Below the pieces are notes generated by a model that was not told the DNA's origin, searched no databases, and worked only from the letters and a program-made list of their open reading frames with translations. Below are positions 49,019 to 59,018 of a DNA stretch of 64,000 nucleotides, in pieces (the first letter of the stretch is position 1; each line of letters begins with the position of its first letter). Origin of the DNA: an uncultured Rhodopila sp. (GTDB lineage: Bacteria > Pseudomonadota > Alphaproteobacteria > Acetobacterales > Acetobacteraceae); assembly GCF_903915725.1 (NCBI RefSeq), contig NZ_CAIWTY010000007.1, forward strand, positions 26,193 through 90,192. The letters are read 5' to 3'. A program made the position numbers and the translations under genes.

Positions 49019-50677
49019 ATGGACTCAGAAACAGGCGACCTTGCCTTCCTGCCGCTCGGCGGGACGGGCGAAATCGGTATGAATCTCAACCTCTACCGCT
49101 GGCGGGAAAACGGACGCGAAAAATGGCTCGCCGTCGATTGCGGCATCGGCTTCGGCGGCAGCGAACTCCCGGAAGTCGAGGTGATGATGGCCGATCCCGG
49201 GTTTATCGCCGATCGGCGGAAGGATTTGGTTGGGTTGGTGATCACCCATGCGCATGAGGACCACATCGGCGCGGTGGCTTGGCTGTGGCCGCAACTGCAA
49301 TGCCCGGTCTACGCAACGCCCTTCGCCGCTGCGGTGCTGCGGCGCAAGCTGAATGAGGCCGGGTTGGTCAACCAGGTCAAGGTGAATGTCGTCCCGCCGG
49401 GCGGCAAGATCGACCTGAAGCCCTTCGCGCTGCGCTTCATCCGCCTGTCGCATTCGATCCCCGAGGCGCAGGCGCTGGCGATCGAAACGCCAGCCGGCAT
49501 TGTGCTGCACACTGGCGACTGGAAGCTCGACCCCAATCCGCTGATCGGCCCGCCAACGGATGAGGCGGCACTGGCCGCCCTGGGCGACAAGGGCGTGCTG
49601 GCGATTATTGGCGATTCGACCAACGCCATGGTGGAGGGCCACTCCGGCAGCGAACTCGACGTGCGCAACACGCTGACTGCGCTGATCCGCGACCTGACCG
49701 GACGCGTGGCGGTGACCTGCTTCGCCAGCAATGTCGCGCGCATGGAATCGATCGCACTGGCGGCGCAGGATGCCGGCCGCAGCGTGGCGCTGGTTGGCCG
49801 ATCGCTGCGAAACATGGACGCCGCGGCGCGGGAATGCGGGTATTTCAAGTCACTGCCGCCGTTCCTCACGGAAGACGACATTGATGACGTGTCCGACGAC
49901 AACATTCTGATGATCGTCACCGGCAGCCAGGGCGAGCCGCGCAGCGCGCTGTCGCGCATCGCGCGCGACGACCATCCGCGTGTGTCGCTGGGCGAAGGCG
50001 ACACGGTGATCTTCTCTTCCCGCATGATTCCCGGCAACGAACGCGCCATCGGCACGGTGCAGGACCAGTTGGTGCGGGCCGGCGTGCGGCTGATGACCGA
50101 CGACGACCATCTGGTGCATGTCTCCGGCCATCCGGCGCGCGATGAACTGCGGCGGATGTATCGCCTGGTTAAGCCGCGCTACGCGGTTCCGGTGCATGGT
50201 GAGTGGCGACATCTGTCCGCCCACGCTGAACTGGCGCGCGAGGCCGGATCGGAAGCCTTCATGATGGAGGACGGCGACATCCTGACGTTGTTCCCCGGCC
50301 GCCCGGCGATCACCGACAGCGCGCCCATCGGCAGGCTGGTGGTGGACGGCACCCGGCTGGTGCCGCTGAAGGGTGAGGTGATGTCGGCCCGTCGCCGCAT
50401 GCTGTTCAACGGCATCGTCGTCGCCAGCCTGGCGGTGGACCAGTCCGGCCGCGTGCTCGGGCGGCCAAAGGTGAGCGCGCCCGGGCTGCTGGATCCGGAG
50501 GACGGCGAGGCCGATCGGGTGGCGGACGATTTCGCGGTGACTTTGCGGGATCTGCCGCATGACTTGCGCCGCGACGATTCCGCTCTGGCCGATGCGGCGC
50601 GGGCGGCGTTGCGCCGGACGCTGGGGCGGCGGCTGGGCAAGCGTCCGATGGTCGATGTTCACCTGATCCGGGTGTGA
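49019..50677 (+). CDS. rnj: Ribonuclease J
   Basis: A 552-residue metallo-beta-lactamase-type RNase with endo- and 5'-exonuclease activity in its family. Metal motifs include VITHAHEDHIGAVAWLW, IRLSHSIPEAQALAIE, VLHTGDWKLDP and VHGEWRHLSAHAELA. It has the beta-CASP region GDSTNAMVEGHSGSELDV and a C-terminal domain. It follows coaX and precedes the DUF1467 gene as usual in alphaproteobacteria. Confidence 0.95.
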   Translation: MDSETGDLAFLPLGGTGEIGMNLNLYRWRENGREKWLAVDCGIGFGGSELPEVEVMMADPGFIADRRKDLVGLVITHAHEDHIGAVAWLWPQLQCPVYATPFAAAVLRRKLNEAGLVNQVKVNVVPPGGKIDLKPFALRFIRLSHSIPEAQALAIETPAGIVLHTGDWKLDPNPLIGPPTDEAALAALGDKGVLAIIGDSTNAMVEGHSGSELDVRNTLTALIRDLTGRVAVTCFASNVARMESIALAAQDAGRSVALVGRSLRNMDAAARECGYFKSLPPFLTEDDIDDVSDDNILMIVTGSQGEPRSALSRIARDDHPRVSLGEGDTVIFSSRMIPGNERAIGTVQDQLVRAGVRLMTDDDHLVHVSGHPARDELRRMYRLVKPRYAVPVHGEWRHLSAHAELAREAGSEAFMMEDGDILTLFPGRPAITDSAPIGRLVVDGTRLVPLKGEVMSARRRMLFNGIVVASLAVDQSGRVLGRPKVSAPGLLDPEDGEADRVADDFAVTLRDLPHDLRRDDSALADAARAALRRTLGRRLGKRPMVDVHLIRV

Positions 50678-50788
50678 AGCCGATAGCCGGCGGAGGGACG
50701 GAGTCACTAATGTGTCATAGCAACCAGCCTGGACATTGACCGATGCTGAACCCCGCCCGCATCGTCATCGTGGCCCCGGGGACACATT

Positions 50789-50821
50789 CCACGCCTTTGT
50801 TTTTCCAAGCAAAAGGCATGG
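50789..50821. repeat. Variant copy of the CCACGCCTTT palindromic element
   Basis: CCACGCCTTT (50789-50798) faces AAAGGCATGG (50812-50821), with one G-T pair. It is preceded by CGTCATCGTGGCCCCGGG, so the outer ends resemble other copies. It lies between rnj and the DUF1467 gene. Confidence 0.65.
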
Positions 50822-50873
50822 ATGTTCGCCTCCGTCGGCATATCGAGGAGGGACGGCGGGACGCTGATCAGCC

Positions 50874-51137
50874 ATGAACTGGTTCACCGGCATCGTGCTG
50901 TTCGTGATCATTTGGTGGACCGCGTTGTTCGCGGTGCTACCCATCGGCACGCGGCCGGTGGAGAAGGCGGATCAGTCAAGCGGCTGGCGGGGCGCGCCGG
51001 AGCGTCCCCGCATACTGATGAAGGTTATCGTTACCACGATAGTGACGTGTTTTTTGTGGACTGGATCGTATTTTTTGATCCGCAGTGATTTCATCAGTTT
51101 CCGGCACGGCGTTTTCGCCGCGCCGGATGATGATTGA
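50874..51137 (+). CDS. DUF1467 family small membrane protein
   Basis: An 87-residue protein with two hydrophobic segments (FTGIVLFVIIWWTALFAVLP and VIVTTIVTCFLWTGSYFLI) separated by a polar loop RPVEKADQSSGWRGAPERPR, typical of DUF1467. It is conserved between rnj and proS in this order; function unknown. The family is usually predicted as an inner membrane protein. Confidence 0.88.
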   Translation: MNWFTGIVLFVIIWWTALFAVLPIGTRPVEKADQSSGWRGAPERPRILMKVIVTTIVTCFLWTGSYFLIRSDFISFRHGVFAAPDDD

Positions 51138-51555
51138 TTTTGTTGATTATATAGGACGTTTGACCGGTTTACAGACGCACGGTCAGGCTGCGGACGGATA
51201 TCCTTCACCTGCCGTGAGATTGGCGTTTCCTCCCCAAACCTGGCCCGCATACTCGCCGGTAAGCGGCCCGCAGCTTGATTAGCCAAGTTCTTCGGCGCTG
51301 TCACGCCTTATTGTTGCCATTTAAGGGAATCGCGGGAAGTTTATTGCGCGAAAGGGTTGTGCAACGCACAAAACTTACCCGAGCAAGCGATTGAGTGTAA
51401 AAAAACTGCTCGCAATGTTTTTATATCGCGTCGTCGTATTTTTTTTGGCGTGGCGGCGGTTGCTCGGCTCATGGGCCGACAGACCAACACTGTAGCGGCC
51501 CGGACGTAAACACGATAGGACGGCGCCCTGTTCTCAAGACCGGAAGTCCATCCTG
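51138..51555. other. Intergenic region before proS, partly AT-rich
   Basis: About 420 bases without a gene. A perfect inverted repeat TTGTGC-AAC-GCACAA lies at 51357-51371, followed by an unusually AT-rich stretch (about 51390-51450, with A7 and T8 runs) in an otherwise GC-rich setting. This may be the proS promoter or a bend/terminator; I cannot assign it. Confidence 0.5.
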
Positions 51556-52872
51556 ATGCGCCTGTCCCACGCCTTCATACCCACGCTCAAGGAAACGCCC
51601 GCCGAGGCGCAGATCGCCTCCCATAGGCTGATGCTGCGGGCCGGGCTGGTGCGGCAGACCTCGGCCGGCATTTACGCCTGGCTGCCGCTCGGCCTGCGGG
51701 TGCTGCGCAACATCGAGCGCATCGTGCGGGAGGAGCAGGACGCGGCCGGCGCGCAGGAGATCCTGATGCCGACGATCCAGCCGGCCGAGCTGTGGAAGGA
51801 AAGCGGCCGGTATGAGGATTACGGCAAGGAGATGCTGCGCATCCGCGACCGCCACGACCGCGACATGCTGTACGGCCCCACGAATGAGGAGATGGTGACC
51901 GACCTGTTCCGCCAGTCGGTCAGAAGCTACAAGGAACTGCCGCAGATCCTTTATCATATACAGTGGAAATTCCGCGACGAGGTGCGCCCGCGGTTCGGCG
52001 TGATGCGCGGGCGGGAATTCCTGATGAAGGACGCCTATTCCTTCGACATCGACCACGCCGGCGCGGTGGCCAGCTATCGCAAGATGATGCTGGCTTATAT
52101 GCGGACCTTCCAGCGCCTGGGCCTGAAGGCGATCCCGATGGAGGCCGATACCGGCCCTATCGGTGGCGATCTTTCCCATGAATTCATCATCCTGGCGCCG
52201 ACCGGTGAGAGCCAGGTGTATTACGATGCCGCGTTCGAGGAGATCGACTACGGCGCGGGCGGCGGCTTCAGCCACGAAAAGCCCGAGGATCTGGCGCGGT
52301 TCTTCGAGGTGATGACCGGCCACTACGCCGCCACCGACGAAAAGCACGACACCGCCCGCTGGGACCAGGTCGCCGCCAACCGCAAGCGCGAAGGACGCGG
52401 CATCGAAGTCGGCCACATCTTCTACTTCGGCACGAAGTATACCAAATCGATGGGTGCGACCGTCGCCGGGCCGGACGGCAAGCAGGTGCATCCGGAGATG
52501 GGCAGCTACGGTGTCGGCGTCTCCCGCCTTGTCGGCGCGGTAATCGAGGCCAGCCACGACGACAACGGCATCATCTGGCCCGACAGCATCGCTCCGTTCA
52601 AAGCCGTGATCCTTAATCTGAAGGTTGGCGATGCGGGGTGCGACGCGCTGTGTGCGCGGCTTTACGCGGCGCTGGGCGGCAACGCGTTGTACGACGACCG
52701 TACGGACCGCGCGGGGGCGAAGTTCGCGGACGCTGATTTGATGGGGCACCCCTGGCAGATCATCGTCGGCCCGCGCGGCGCGGCGGCCGGGACGGTGGAG
52801 CTGAAGCGGCGCGCTACCGGCGAGCGGGTGGAGGTTACGCCCGAGGCGGCGCTGGCGCGGATCGGGGGTTAG
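51556..52872 (+). CDS. proS: Prolyl-tRNA synthetase
   Basis: ProS charges tRNA-Pro. The 438-residue class II enzyme has motif 1 [19 protein letters not shown], motif 2 [18 protein letters not shown] and motif 3 [16 protein letters not shown], with a C-terminal anticodon-binding domain. It is the short alphaproteobacterial form lacking the inserted editing domain, which explains the length. Start [13 protein letters not shown] is the normal N-terminus. Confidence 0.95.
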   Translation: MRLSHAFIPTLKETPAEAQIASHRLMLRAGLVRQTSAGIYAWLPLGLRVLRNIERIVREEQDAAGAQEILMPTIQPAELWKESGRYEDYGKEMLRIRDRHDRDMLYGPTNEEMVTDLFRQSVRSYKELPQILYHIQWKFRDEVRPRFGVMRGREFLMKDAYSFDIDHAGAVASYRKMMLAYMRTFQRLGLKAIPMEADTGPIGGDLSHEFIILAPTGESQVYYDAAFEEIDYGAGGGFSHEKPEDLARFFEVMTGHYAATDEKHDTARWDQVAANRKREGRGIEVGHIFYFGTKYTKSMGATVAGPDGKQVHPEMGSYGVGVSRLVGAVIEASHDDNGIIWPDSIAPFKAVILNLKVGDAGCDALCARLYAALGGNALYDDRTDRAGAKFADADLMGHPWQIIVGPRGAAAGTVELKRRATGERVEVTPEAALARIGG

Positions 52873-53219
52873 AGGCGGCCGGGCCGGTGGGGTCGCGGGG
52901 GGTTGGCGCGGGCTCGGCGCGACAGGTCGGGGTCAGTGCTGTGCATCAACGCCGCTATTTTAACACAGAGATAGCAAGAGCTGCACTGAGAACCACAGCG
53001 CAGAATTCCGGGATTGAAGGCCCGTCCGCCGATCGGCTCTCGGGCTCGGGAAGGCACACCGGCCGCGACCGCGCCGCGCGAAGCGTCATTCCGGCCTTCT
53101 CTGTATCCTCTTTGGCCCTGATTTCTGCCTCTCAACCTTCCGGACGGCAGGCATTTGGCATCACCACCCGCCCATCTCCGGCCCAACCCGCACCCCTATC
53201 CTCCTGGAACCCATCCTGA
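52873..53219. other. Intergenic region with decayed CACAGAG-type repeat ends
   Basis: About 350 bases, no gene. TTAACACAGAGA at 52963 and TTCTCTGTATCCTCTTTGGCCCTG around 53097 resemble, in opposite orientation, the arms that surround the GxxExxY gene at 45.2-45.7 kb, but here only about 110 bases of unrelated sequence lie between. This may be a scar of the same kind of unit. Confidence 0.4.
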
Positions 53220-54465
53220 ATGTTCGGCCCCTTCGAACGCATGGTCGCCGGCCGCTATCTGCGCGCCCGCAAAGGCGAGCGCTTTGTCTCGATCATCGCC
53301 ATCTTCTCCCTGGTTGGCATCGCCCTCGGCGTCGCCACCCTGATCGTCGTCACCTCCGTCATGAGCGGCTTCCAGGTCGAACTGGTCTCTCGCATCCTCG
53401 GCGTGAACGGCCACATCACCGTCGAGGCCTATGCCGGCCAGAAGCTGGACGGCTACCAGGAACTGGTGTCGCAAGTGCGCGGTCTGCCGGACGTCGCCTC
53501 CGCCACGCCCGTGCTCGACGGTCAGGCGCTGCTGAGCACCGAGGGCGGCGGCGCCCGCGGCGGGTTGGTTCGCGGCATCAGCCTGGATGATCTGCGCGCG
53601 CTGCACCCGATCAGCGACCACATCATCGCCGGAAGCCTGGCCAACTTCACCGGCGATGACGCGATCGTCGTCGGCGTCGGGTTGGCGAACGCCTACCGGC
53701 TGCGTGTCGGCGGCTCATTGACGGTGATCTCGCCGGAGGGCGCGGCGACCGCCTTCGGCACCATCCCGCGGGTGCGGGCATATCGCGTCGTGGCGATCTT
53801 CGATGCCGGCCTGAACGACTACAACAGCAGCGTCGTGTTCCTGCCGCTACCGGCGGCGCAGATATTCTTTCAGAAGCCCAACGCCGTCACCGGTGTGGAA
53901 ATCAGGCTGAAAGACGCCGATGAGGTCAGCGCTGTCGGTCGGGAACTGGCGCCGCTTCTGCAGGGGCGGCAAGTTTATGCCCGCGACTGGCGGCATGCCA
54001 ACGACACCATCATCGGCGTGCTGCAGGTGCAGAAGGACACCATGTTCATTGTCCTCGGCATGATTGTCCTGGTGGCGGCGTTCAACGTGGTGTCGTCGCT
54101 GATCATGCTGGTGAAGGACAAGCGCTCGGACATCGCCGTATTGCGCACCATCGGCGCCTCCGGTGCGTCGATCATGCGAATCTTCCTGATGTGCGGCGCC
54201 TTCGTCGGCGTCAGCGGCACCCTTATCGGCACCCTTATCGGCGTGGTGTTCTGCCGCAACATCGTCGCCGTGCAGCATTTCGTCGAGACCGTCACCGGCG
54301 GGCGGGTGTTCGACGCTTCGGTGTTCATGCTGACGGAGCTGCCCGACAAGGTGGATTGGTCCGACGTGGTCCGCGTGGTGGCGCTGGGCCTGCTCCTGTC
54401 GCTGCTGGCGACGCTGTATCCGAGTTGGCGGGCGGCGAAAACCGATCCGGTGGAGGCGCTGCGGC

Positions 54466-54473
<8 letters not shown>
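53220..54473 (+). CDS. lolC: Lipoprotein-releasing system transmembrane protein LolC/LolE
   Basis: A 417-residue inner-membrane permease of the FtsX/MacB type. It has an N-terminal cytoplasmic start ([20 protein letters not shown]), TM1 ([20 protein letters not shown]), a large periplasmic domain and three C-terminal helices (for example [40 protein letters not shown]). With LolD it extracts outer-membrane lipoproteins from the inner membrane. Overlaps lolD by 8 bases. Only one LolC/E-type gene is present, as in other alphaproteobacteria. Confidence 0.92.
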
Positions 54474-55137
<664 letters not shown>

Positions 55138-55250
55138 GGTGAGCGGTAGTATGTATCACAAAGTCCCATATCAATCGGCGAGGGTGTTCCCCCGCCCTGA
55201 GCGAAGCGGGAACGCCGTCCAAGGGCCTAAGCAAACGCGGGGGAGGGACA

Positions 55251-55664
55251 CTGGTCGATCGCCTGACGCCGGAGCACCGCTCGTGGCTAATGTCGCGGGT
55301 GAAAAGCAAGAACACATTGCCCGAGATGCGCGTCCGCCAAGTCGCCCATGCCATCGGCCTTCGGTTCCGGATACACCGCAATATGTTGCCGGGGCGGCCG
55401 GATCTCGTATTTCGGAGGCACAGGACAGCCATATTTGTGCATGGCTGCTTCTGGCATAGGCACCCGGGTTGTCCAAAAGTCTCGATGCCAAGTACCAATA
55501 TCGAATACTGGCGAAAGAAGTTCGATGCTAACGTGGCACGGGATTCTATGGCGGAAAAAGAGCTCCTGCGACTCGGTTGGCAAGTGCTAAAGATCTGGGA
55601 GTGTCAGACTCGTGACCTGACAGCCCTTAACGTATTGCTACGCCAACATTTCCGCCTCGATTGA
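55251..55664 (+). CDS. vsr: Very short patch repair (Vsr) mismatch endonuclease, apparent CTG start
   Basis: Vsr nicks at T:G mismatches made by deamination of 5-methylcytosine. The 137-residue protein reads VDRLTPEHRSWLMSRVKSKN, LPGRPDLVFRRHRTAIFVHG and CFWHRHPGCPK, with catalytic Asp and Zn-binding Cys/His. The homology begins before the first ATG (55290), at LVDRLTPEH. A GGGAGGG site lies three bases before CTG at 55251, and no ATG/GTG/TTG is in frame. With this start the catalytic Asp is residue 51, as in E. coli Vsr. First gene of the island. Confidence 0.88.
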   Translation: MVDRLTPEHRSWLMSRVKSKNTLPEMRVRQVAHAIGLRFRIHRNMLPGRPDLVFRRHRTAIFVHGCFWHRHPGCPKVSMPSTNIEYWRKKFDANVARDSMAEKELLRLGWQVLKIWECQTRDLTALNVLLRQHFRLD

Positions 55665-55787
55665 TTGTTGTGCCCTGGCGCACATGGTCGCCGGTGGCCC
55701 GACGCGCGCATCCGGCCAGAGTATGAAAATTGATGCGCTTCCCTGTTTTCAGTTTGTTCCGATGATTCGGTATGGTAAAAGACGCGC

Positions 55788-56723
55788 ATGAGCCACGAAA
55801 CCGACCCGGACGCCTCATTACCCAAGCGTCGCCGTGCGGTAAAGTCCGACGAGGTCTCGGCCGTTGCGAGGCCAAAGGGCAAGAGCCTTCAAACCCACGG
55901 GCACAATTCAATCGTGTACGTGCCCGTAATCTTAAAGCTGTTTCGGGATCGCTGGCGGCCAGGCGCTGCGACGATCGTCTTTTCGCTCGACGACGTGCGT
56001 ACTGCCGTGGAAGCGGTGCGCGCCACGTCTGACAACCCGGATCGGATTTCGTCGCGTAACCCCGCCGACGTGGTCTATCGTATGCGCTCGCGGACAAAGC
56101 TGCCCGAGGAAATCCTGGACAAGGGATTTCACGTCCTGCGGGCTGTTGGGCGCGGGCGCTATCAGTTCGAAAAGGCGTCGAGCGGCATCATCGAAGTGCC
56201 TGTTAAGGAGCTTACGCCGGCGATCGACCAAACGCCGATGCCGGTGCGCCGTTTGCTCCCGGAGACCATGGCGGAGATGGACGAACAGGCCTTGTTGTCC
56301 GTCGTCGGCTATTGCCAACTCCTCGATCACTTCACGGGTATGAAGATCTACAGGCTGCGCTCGCACGTTCGAAAAAGCGTGCCAGGAATCGGACAGGCAG
56401 AACTGGACGCAATTGACGTCGGCATAGCCTCTGGGGATGATGATCTCCCGGTTGTATTTCCAATCGAAGCCAAGGCCGTGTCAGACGAACTCAATCGCGT
56501 GCAAATTTTCAATATGATCCAGTATGCAGCACACTACTTTCCCGGGCTGAGGGTTCGGCCGCTGGCGTTGAAGGTCGATTATCAATCAGCCGTGCATCTT
56601 ATGGAATTCAATGTCGCCTCGCGGCCGGGCGAGCTTCGGATTGTCCACTCCGCCAGTTATGCCATCAACACATCGGAGGCTCAAATCGCGATGATCCGCG
56701 CAACGAATGTGCCGATGCAATGA
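55788..56723 (+). CDS. Candidate type II restriction endonuclease (PD-(D/E)XK-like)
   Basis: A 311-residue protein with no family I can name, but with a nuclease-like core: QAELDAIDVGIAS (Glu205, Asp207, Asp210) and then VVFPIEAKAVSDELNR (Glu227, Lys229), the acid..E-x-K pattern, followed by FNMIQYAAHYFPGL. It is located between vsr and a cytosine methyltransferase and overlaps the methyltransferase start (ATGA), which supports its being the cognate restriction enzyme. Its base composition is lower in GC than the flanks. Alternative: a non-catalytic accessory protein. Confidence 0.68.
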   Translation: MSHETDPDASLPKRRRAVKSDEVSAVARPKGKSLQTHGHNSIVYVPVILKLFRDRWRPGAATIVFSLDDVRTAVEAVRATSDNPDRISSRNPADVVYRMRSRTKLPEEILDKGFHVLRAVGRGRYQFEKASSGIIEVPVKELTPAIDQTPMPVRRLLPETMAEMDEQALLSVVGYCQLLDHFTGMKIYRLRSHVRKSVPGIGQAELDAIDVGIASGDDDLPVVFPIEAKAVSDELNRVQIFNMIQYAAHYFPGLRVRPLALKVDYQSAVHLMEFNVASRPGELRIVHSASYAINTSEAQIAMIRATNVPMQ

Positions 56724-57850
56724 CGACAAGAGTGCCCGTAGGTATCGAGCTGTTCTCCGGATGCGGGGGGCTATCGACTGGCTTTCTTGACGCGGGACTC
56801 AATGTGGCAGCCGGCTTCGAGCTGGATGCCCGCGCGGTCGACGCATACAATTACAATCATAAGTATCGCGGATGCCCAGGCTTCATCGAGGACCTTGGCA
56901 CTGCGACCGGATCCGATTTGCTGGAACGCGCCCAAATCAAGCAGGTTGACTTTGTGATTGGAGGGCCTCCGTGCCAGCCATTTTCGATCGTTGGCAAGCG
57001 GCAAGGCAAGCTTGACGTTCGAGCCAACCTTATCGGCCACTTCATCCGTATCGTCAGCGATCTTAAACCATTGGCGGTTATGCTGGAAAACGTGCCGAAC
57101 CTCGCAGCCATTTCAGGCGGTGAGTTTCTTGCCGGAATAAAGGCTGAACTGCGGTTGCTTGGTTATTCAGTGGATCATTGCGTTGTGTCCGCCGCAGATT
57201 ACGGCGTGCCACAGAACCGCAAACGATTGGTCGTCCTTGGCGTAAAAGGAAAAAAGTCCATTCGCTTCCCTCTCCCAACGCACGGCACGGCTGACCAGCC
57301 CTCGATATCGGCGTCGAGCGCGATCGACGATTTGCCCGACGCTGGCGAATTTGGGGAAACCGGCATCTACAACCACGAGCCCACGGTTCATTCCGCCGAT
57401 ATGGTTTCGCGCCTGAGCGATTTGGAGCCCGGCAAGCGCGAACGCGGATCGTTCCACGATCGGCTGCACCCCGAACGTCCAGCCTATACGCTGCGCGCGG
57501 GATCAGGTAACTTCAGTCCCCTGCGTCCGATTCACTATAAGTATCATCGCGTCATCACTGTGCGTGAAAGCGCGCGCCTACAGGGGTTTTCGGACGATTT
57601 TCGCTGGCCGGATCGCATTCCCCGTTTACAGCAATATCGCCAGGTAGGAAATGCTGTGCCCCCGCCGATGGCACGCGCGTTTGCCGAATGTCTCGCCCAT
57701 CAAATGGACTGGCGGCTTGATCCGGCTGCCTACGTTGGCGACCCCTCGACGCGGGAGCCTGCCAATGTGCTCACGGACGCCGAACGGAAGGCGCTGCGGA
57801 TGGTCAGGATGCGCGGGGCGTCGCTCGGCAAGGCAGCGTCAGTATCTTGA
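56720..57850 (+). CDS. DNA (cytosine-5-)-methyltransferase
   Basis: A 376-residue C5 methyltransferase. Motif I is IELFSGCGGLSTGF, motif IV GGPPCQPFSI (catalytic Cys about 85), motif VI MLENVPN, motif VIII VPQNRKRLVVLG and motif X QVGNAVPPPMARAF, with a target-recognition domain between VIII and IX. It is coupled to the candidate nuclease. The recognition sequence is not predictable by eye. Part of a transferred island, with vsr protecting against deamination of its product. Confidence 0.94.
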   Translation: MTTRVPVGIELFSGCGGLSTGFLDAGLNVAAGFELDARAVDAYNYNHKYRGCPGFIEDLGTATGSDLLERAQIKQVDFVIGGPPCQPFSIVGKRQGKLDVRANLIGHFIRIVSDLKPLAVMLENVPNLAAISGGEFLAGIKAELRLLGYSVDHCVVSAADYGVPQNRKRLVVLGVKGKKSIRFPLPTHGTADQPSISASSAIDDLPDAGEFGETGIYNHEPTVHSADMVSRLSDLEPGKRERGSFHDRLHPERPAYTLRAGSGNFSPLRPIHYKYHRVITVRESARLQGFSDDFRWPDRIPRLQQYRQVGNAVPPPMARAFAECLAHQMDWRLDPAAYVGDPSTREPANVLTDAERKALRMVRMRGASLGKAASVS

Positions 57851-57890
57851 TATCCTGTATGTGAATGGCGGTCCGGTACAGGCGGTCGAA

Positions 57891-58000
57891 ACCGCGGGGC
57901 GGTGTTTGCCGAGCTTTCGGCGATCACCCGGGATCACGGCGTCGACGCACTGATCGCGACTCACCCGGAGCTGACGTTGCAGGCCAGGCGACTGGTCTGA
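57891..58000 (+). pseudogene. Duplicated, diverged 3'-end fragment of lolD
   Basis: The frame AVFAELSAITRDHGVDALIA, then THPELTLQARRLV and TGA, aligns with the end of LolD ([20 protein letters not shown] then [14 protein letters not shown] and on). By eye about 12 mismatches occur over some 77 aligned bases, with one three-base deletion and a shortened tail. There is no start codon or ATPase motif. It stands just beyond the methyltransferase, so the island lies between an intact lolD and this fragment. Confidence 0.8.
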
Positions 58001-58172
58001 GGGCATCGCCGCGCAGCCGTCGACATCTGTCAACTTCCCGACACCGGACCGTTGACACCGCAGCGCAGAACGAACAGAATCCGATTCAAGGGACCTATCA
58101 TCAAAAGGTGAGTGGCTGTTCCGTCGGCACGTTGATTACAAAGTGCCAAAGTTGCCGAGGGAAGCTGATATC

Positions 58173-59018
58173 ATGCTCAAACGGGCCGAGGTGAAGCTCA
58201 CCGACCGGGTGCACGATCAATGCGCGTTTGAAACGGCCATCGCGCACAAGTTGCGGGTGGCGGCGCAAAACGACCGGATGCAGCTCTACGGCGAGGTGTA
58301 CAACGAGTACGGGGAAAAATTTCCGGAAAGCCTGCCGAAAGACAGCACCGACGCCGAACGGAACGCCCGGTATGAAGCCGCGTTTCTGCGCCGGTTCGTC
58401 ACACCTGAAACCGTCGTCGCCGAGATCGGCCCCGGGCGGTGCCATCTCTCCGTCGCCATTGCACCACTCGTTGCCAAGATTTACGGCGTCGACGTCTCCG
58501 ATGTCGGGGCCGGAGCCGACAAAGCCGTGCCGAATTTTGAGCTGCGGCAGACCGATGGCATCCACATGCCGTTCGACAGCGACAGCGTCGATCTGGTGAT
58601 CAGCAATCAGCTCATGGAGCATCTGCATCCCGACGATGCCTATGACCAGCTGCGGGAGATTTATCGGGTCCTGCGGGAGGGCGGCAACTATATTTGCGTC
58701 ACGCCGAGCCGCCTGAACGGTCCGCACGACTGCTCGGCGTATTTCGAGGATCTGCCGTGTCCGGTTCAGGCCGGAGACTATATGGCGAACGGACTGCATT
58801 TGAAGGAATACAGCACCCGAGAACTGCTGGTTCTGTTCAATGCGGCTGGTTTTAAGCGTATGCAAACCTTCATCGGCGCCCGCGCGCGTTACGTCAGCGT
58901 GCCCCCTTCGGCAATGAACTGGATCGAAACAGCCGTACGCCTGATCCCGGCCCGTCGGCGTAAGCGATCGAGCCTCTTGGGAGCTATCCTTGGCAACCGG
59001 GTGTGCGCGACGAAGTAA
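58173..59018 (+). CDS. SAM-dependent methyltransferase (class I, type 11)
   Basis: A 281-residue methyltransferase. The SAM site is TVVAEIGPGRCHLSVAIAPL; the acidic loop is IYGVDVSDVG, and DSVDLVISNQLMEHLHPDDA with YRVLREGGNYICVTPSRLNG are the post-motif blocks. Substrate unknown. The start MLKRAEVKL is preferred; a GTG ten codons upstream (58143) is possible. It stands alone between the lolD fragment and a 570-base gap. Confidence 0.82.
   Translation: MLKRAEVKLTDRVHDQCAFETAIAHKLRVAAQNDRMQLYGEVYNEYGEKFPESLPKDSTDAERNARYEAAFLRRFVTPETVVAEIGPGRCHLSVAIAPLVAKIYGVDVSDVGAGADKAVPNFELRQTDGIHMPFDSDSVDLVISNQLMEHLHPDDAYDQLREIYRVLREGGNYICVTPSRLNGPHDCSAYFEDLPCPVQAGDYMANGLHLKEYSTRELLVLFNAAGFKRMQTFIGARARYVSVPPSAMNWIETAVRLIPARRRKRSSLLGAILGNRVCATK

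Noticed and set aside
58020..58090. CAGCGCAGAACGAACAG stretch resembling the CACAGAG repeats
   Set aside because: The match to the arms at 45 kb is short and imperfect; not enough to call a repeat copy.
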